From: an uncultured Prevotella sp.
GTDB taxonomy: Bacteria > Bacteroidota > Bacteroidia > Bacteroidales > Bacteroidaceae
Direction of reading: 5' to 3'
NCBI GenBank assembly: GCA_900550035.1
Contig: URQS01000003.1
Location: forward strand, 23,547-87,546
DNA: 64,000 bases
Shown here piece by piece: positions 61,677 to 64,000 of the stretch. Below the pieces are notes generated by a model. That model did not search any database. It saw only the letters and a list, made by a program, of their open reading frames with translations, and was not told the DNA's origin. Position numbers and translations under genes: made by a program. Each line of letters starts with the position of its first letter. The stretch's first letter is position 1.

Positions 61677-62723
61677 ATGCATCAATTCGATTACAAAGAT
61701 ACCCCCAAAAAGTTGCTGACACCTTCCATCGTCAGCCAAATTGCAGCACTTCACGAATACAAGGGCAAACAAGACCTCTATATTTCGGTCCAAGTAGATA
61801 CTCTTTCAGCCCTGTTAGAGATTGCAAAGATACAAAGTACCAAAGCATCCAATAGTATTGAGGGAATCTACACCTCCGATGAACGCCTTCATGCCCTTGT
61901 CGTAGAGAAAACTGAACCACGAAATCGCTCAGAGGAAGAAATTGCTGGCTATCGAGAAGTACTCACTACCATCCATGAAAACTATGAGTACATTTCCATT
62001 CGCCCCAACAACCTATTGCAACTACATCGTGACCTTTACTCCTTCGGTGGAAAAGAAGTTGGTGGACGTTTCAAGAACACAGATAATATCATCGCAGAAA
62101 CAGACCGAGAGGGGAAAGAGCATATCAGATTTAAGCCTGTTCCTGCATTCCAAACGCCAGAAGCGATAGAAGATCTCTGCCAGGCATTCAACGAAGCCTT
62201 GGACAAAAGTGAGTATGATGCCCTGTTGCTCATACCCATGTTCGTGCTCGACTTTCTTTCCATCCACCCTTTCAATGACGGCAATGGTCGCATGAGTCGC
62301 TTGCTCACACTTCTCTTGCTCTATCGTTGTGGGTACATTGTCGGCAAATACATCAGTATAGAAATGTTCATTGAGAAGTCGAAGGAAACCTATTATGAAG
62401 CCCTAAAAGCGAGTTCCATAGGATGGCATGAAAGCAAGAATGACTACCAACCCTTTACAAGTTACTACCTTGGTGTCATCTTGAAAGCTTACCAAGAGTT
62501 TCAAGACAGAGTAGAGCATCTACATGGTAAAACTCTTTCAAAAGCAGATCGCATTAAGTCTATCTTCCAAAAGAGAATAGGTAAGATTACCAAGACCGAC
62601 ATTTCTGCCCTTTGCCCAGACATCAGTATCAGCACCATCGAACGAACATTAAAAGAAATGCTGGATGCTGGAGAAATCCAAAAAGTAGGGAAAGGAAGAG
62701 GTACAGGATATATTGTAAAATAA
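61677..62723 (+). CDS. Fic-domain protein (AMP transferase) with N-terminal inhibitory motif and C-terminal winged helix
   Basis: 348 residues, cytoplasmic. The active-site motif HPFNDGNGR spans residues 197-205, complete with the catalytic His197. The inhibitory motif SxxxEG is present at 58-63 (SNSIEG), so this is a class II Fic protein that keeps itself inactive until relieved. A substrate flap lies near FKNTDNIIA, and the last 60 residues (KADRIKSIFQKRIGKITKTD, TIERTLKEMLDAGEIQKVG) form a winged helix, so it may bind its own promoter. Fic enzymes transfer AMP to target proteins. The gene is bracketed by two 71-bp repeats like a cassette. Confidence 0.93.
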   Translation: MHQFDYKDTPKKLLTPSIVSQIAALHEYKGKQDLYISVQVDTLSALLEIAKIQSTKASNSIEGIYTSDERLHALVVEKTEPRNRSEEEIAGYREVLTTIHENYEYISIRPNNLLQLHRDLYSFGGKEVGGRFKNTDNIIAETDREGKEHIRFKPVPAFQTPEAIEDLCQAFNEALDKSEYDALLLIPMFVLDFLSIHPFNDGNGRMSRLLTLLLLYRCGYIVGKYISIEMFIEKSKETYYEALKASSIGWHESKNDYQPFTSYYLGVILKAYQEFQDRVEHLHGKTLSKADRIKSIFQKRIGKITKTDISALCPDISISTIERTLKEMLDAGEIQKVGKGRGTGYIVK

Positions 62724-62755
62724 AAGATCCTGTCATAATTTATCGACCTCATTTT

Positions 62756-62826
62756 CGATTTATCTGCCTCATTTGATATCAAAATGAGGCAGATAAATTC
62801 ATTTTTGGGCAGATAATTGAGAAAAT
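62756..62826. repeat. 71-bp palindromic repeat, right copy (downstream of the Fic gene)
   Basis: Direct copy of 61558-61628 with one mismatch (A to G near its end), starting 33 bp after the Fic stop. Confidence 0.92.
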
Positions 62827-62960
62827 AAACTGTGAGGACAGAGCCGTTCTGTTCATTCGCATAGTTCGTGACTTGCTTGGACAAAAGTGCATCTTGATAT
62901 ATTATCCAGGGCATCTCGCCTCGGCCGTTTTTCGCACGCTATCGGCTGCTCCTATACCAA

Positions 62961-63178
62961 CTAAGCCTTCATTACATCACTTGGCAGGAATACGCGCATA
63001 CCCTTAGCACAATGAGTTGGAGACTCCTTTAAGAATAGCACAAGATGAACTTCCTGCCCTTTCTTAATAAAAGGCAAGTACTTAGCTTTCTGCGCCAAAA
63101 CATCCATGAGCCTGTTGGCATCTTCATCGTGCGTCCATTTACATTCTCCGAGGTTCCATAGAACTCTTTGATGCGCAG
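62961..63178 (-). pseudogene. C-terminal fragment of an AAA ATPase with DUF234-like end
   Basis: On the - strand the frame reads VLWNLGECKWTHDEDANRLM, then KAKYLPFIKKGQEVHLVLFL and RVFLPSDVMKA. GECKW is the core of the nuclease-like DUF234 domain that closes many Bacteroidota and archaeal ATPases. The P-loop part is missing: upstream the sequence changes at about 63178 into a transposase start. Confidence 0.65.
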
Positions 63179-63256
63179 ATGTTGCTTCAGCCATTTGAAA
63201 TGGTCTGTCGGCAGAAAGTCACACAGCTGAGAAAATACGTATCGACCTTTGTTCAT
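63179..63256 (-). pseudogene. N-terminal remnant of an IS4-type (DUF4372) transposase
   Basis: On the - strand MNKGRYVFSQLCDFLPTDHF, then KWLKQHL, is the usual start of IS4-family transposases with a DUF4372 domain. After 26 codons it runs into the ATPase fragment in another frame; no other part of the transposase or its terminal repeats is seen. Confidence 0.6.
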
Positions 63257-63779
63257 AAGTATCTGCTTTCAAATTGTAATTTGTAGAAAGATACTCGTTT
63301 CAAAAGTAGGGAGTCTATTTTATCTCCTATAAGCTTGTATTTATAGGAGTTTTAAGAGATAGTTAAAAGATTTTCGGGGACAGTAGTGATGTATTGAAAA
63401 TAATTGCTTGCGCATGAGTGTGTTTTTTGCGAGAAAATGTATCAAAGTATCATTATTTAGCACGATATTCTTGTAAACATCTGATACACTGTACAATACA
63501 AGAATGATACTTTTTCGTTTATTTTACAAGAAGTATCATAAAAGTATCATAAATCGCAAGAAACATCATTAAATTCGGCTTAGAGTCGATTTAAAAGACT
63601 AAAAAAGAAGTGTCTTCTATTCCTGTTTTATAAAAAACTTTAGCACCTACTCTTCCAGTATGTAAAGAATGCCAATACAAACTATGAATAAGAAGAAAGA
63701 TTGACAAGCTGGATTAGGAATAAAATCACATAAGCCGTTCTGTAAGAGACCATCAGGTGGTCTGTCTTGCCCGTCAAGT
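63257..63779. other. Gene-free AT-rich stretch with AAGTATCAT motifs
   Basis: No gene seen. The motif AAGTATCAT or its complement occurs at 63445-63453, 63504-63512, 63531-63539 and 63542-63550, and again near the window end at 63982-63990, with a near match at 63959-63967. Iteron-like or binding-site repeats are possible. Confidence 0.45.
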
Positions 63780-63911
63780 GGGCACTCAGTGAACAAGCGG
63801 CGGGCATCGACTGAACAAGCGATGGGCATCAACAGAACAAGCGCCGGGCATTTATTGCCCATGCGGTGTGCATAGAGTGCCCAAAAGTCGGGCGATTCTT
63901 GGGCACTCCGT
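63780..63911. repeat. Tandem 22-bp repeat, six units of falling similarity
   Basis: Units start at 63780, 63802, 63824, 63846, 63868 and 63890. The best-kept ones share GGGCATC and GAACAAGCG; the last three drift towards GTGCCCA-type variants. The pattern is exact in length. A - strand frame of 71 codons crosses it but has no protein-like features. Confidence 0.8.
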
Positions 63912-64000
63912 GCAGATCGGCGGCTTTGCTTTTATGCATAATGCCTCATGACGATTTTGTGATACTTAGATGACGTTTTTTATGATACTTCTATCAGATT

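Noticed and set aside
62731..62748. A fourth island operator (TGTCATAATTTATCGAC) behind the Fic gene
   Set aside because: The spacing is 10 instead of 11, the right half is imperfect and no -7 box follows at the proper distance; probably chance.
62501..62914. A - strand frame covering the right 71-bp repeat and the end of the Fic gene
   Set aside because: It reads the repeat and antisense Fic sequence; no independent support.
63647..63862. A 71-codon - strand frame ending in a hydrophobic segment
   Set aside because: It is largely made from the 22-bp tandem repeat, so the frame is a product of the repeat and not a gene.
1..64000. tRNA and rRNA genes
   Set aside because: I looked for tRNA-like arms and conserved rRNA segments in the intergenic stretches and recognised none; a covariance search would be decisive.

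Overview
The window looks like a chromosomal segment of a Bacteroidales bacterium, most likely Prevotellaceae (Prevotella/Segatella-like). The signs are a SusD-type polysaccharide utilisation locus, Bacteroidota promoters of the form TTTG-N19/20-TAnnTTTG, and lineage-typical families (DUF4254, GH3-type adenylating protein, DUF3108, DUF1573, DUF3244-like). These are family assignments made by eye; no database search was run.

Layout. (1) 1-19.3 kb, + strand: a polysaccharide utilisation operon, entered in the middle of its susD gene and closed by a strong terminator at 19.26 kb. It encodes a surface glycan-binding lipoprotein, three GH5 enzymes, a GH2 beta-mannosidase-like enzyme, a DUF4038/GH140-like enzyme, a GH130 mannosyl-glucose phosphorylase, a GPH-type sugar symporter, a GH78 rhamnosidase, a SASA-type acetylesterase, a mannose-6-phosphate isomerase with an internal deletion, and a DUF2961/GH172-related protein. 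GH5, GH2, GH130, symporter and ManA fit beta-mannan or glucomannan use; the other enzymes suggest a decorated plant polymer. (2) 19.3-24.1 kb, - strand: a truncated porin fragment at a visible composition change, then a DUF3413-type sulfatase-fold membrane protein, a SpoU methyltransferase, sufE and a U32 peptidase. (3) 24.2-28.3 kb: a TPR membrane regulator divergent from an AT-rich cluster of small exported proteins. The first of these is frameshifted at a G8 tract and the second is a lipoprotein with an unusual hydrophobic C-terminal module. (4) 28.3-37.4 kb, - strand: two export modules, a MacAB/TolC-like tripartite system and a GntR-linked ABC-2 exporter whose ATPase is frameshifted in its Walker A motif, with a DUF2807 lipoprotein between them.

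(5) 37.8-43.4 kb: an accessory island. It starts with 23-bp tandem repeats and a tyrosine-integrase remnant, followed by a WYL-domain regulator, a protein resembling the uracil-DNA-glycosylase fold, a HAD protein, a large Sel1/LRR protein, a deleted second HAD copy and a tryptophan-repeat protein. Three of its promoters share the same dyad (TGTC-N11-GACA) at the same distance from the -7 box, including the WYL gene's own promoter, so the island may be a self-contained WYL regulon. (6) 43.5-47.4 kb: a HigBA-like toxin-antitoxin pair, a hemolysin III protein, a candidate small RNA, a REP-like palindrome and nadA. (7) 47.4-47.8 kb: an AT-rich region with several DnaA boxes, lying where gene polarity shifts from mostly - to mostly +; it is a candidate replication origin. 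(8) 48.2-57.5 kb: a GT9 glycosyltransferase, DUF4254, acpP-fabF-rnc, a GH3-type protein, a frameshifted Ig-like lipoprotein and DUF3108. (9) 57.8-60.7 kb, - strand: response regulator, CPBP-like membrane protein and histidine kinase in one operon. (10) 60.8-64 kb: a decayed region with remnants of two ATPases and a transposase, a Fic protein flanked by near-identical 71-bp palindromic repeats, and 22-bp and AAGTATCAT-type repeats.

Several genes are broken by single-base indels (26.3, 37.2 and 55.9 kb) or by internal deletions that keep both ends (manA, the second HAD gene, the 61.1-kb ATPase). Some of these could be assembly or consensus errors and should be checked against raw reads.
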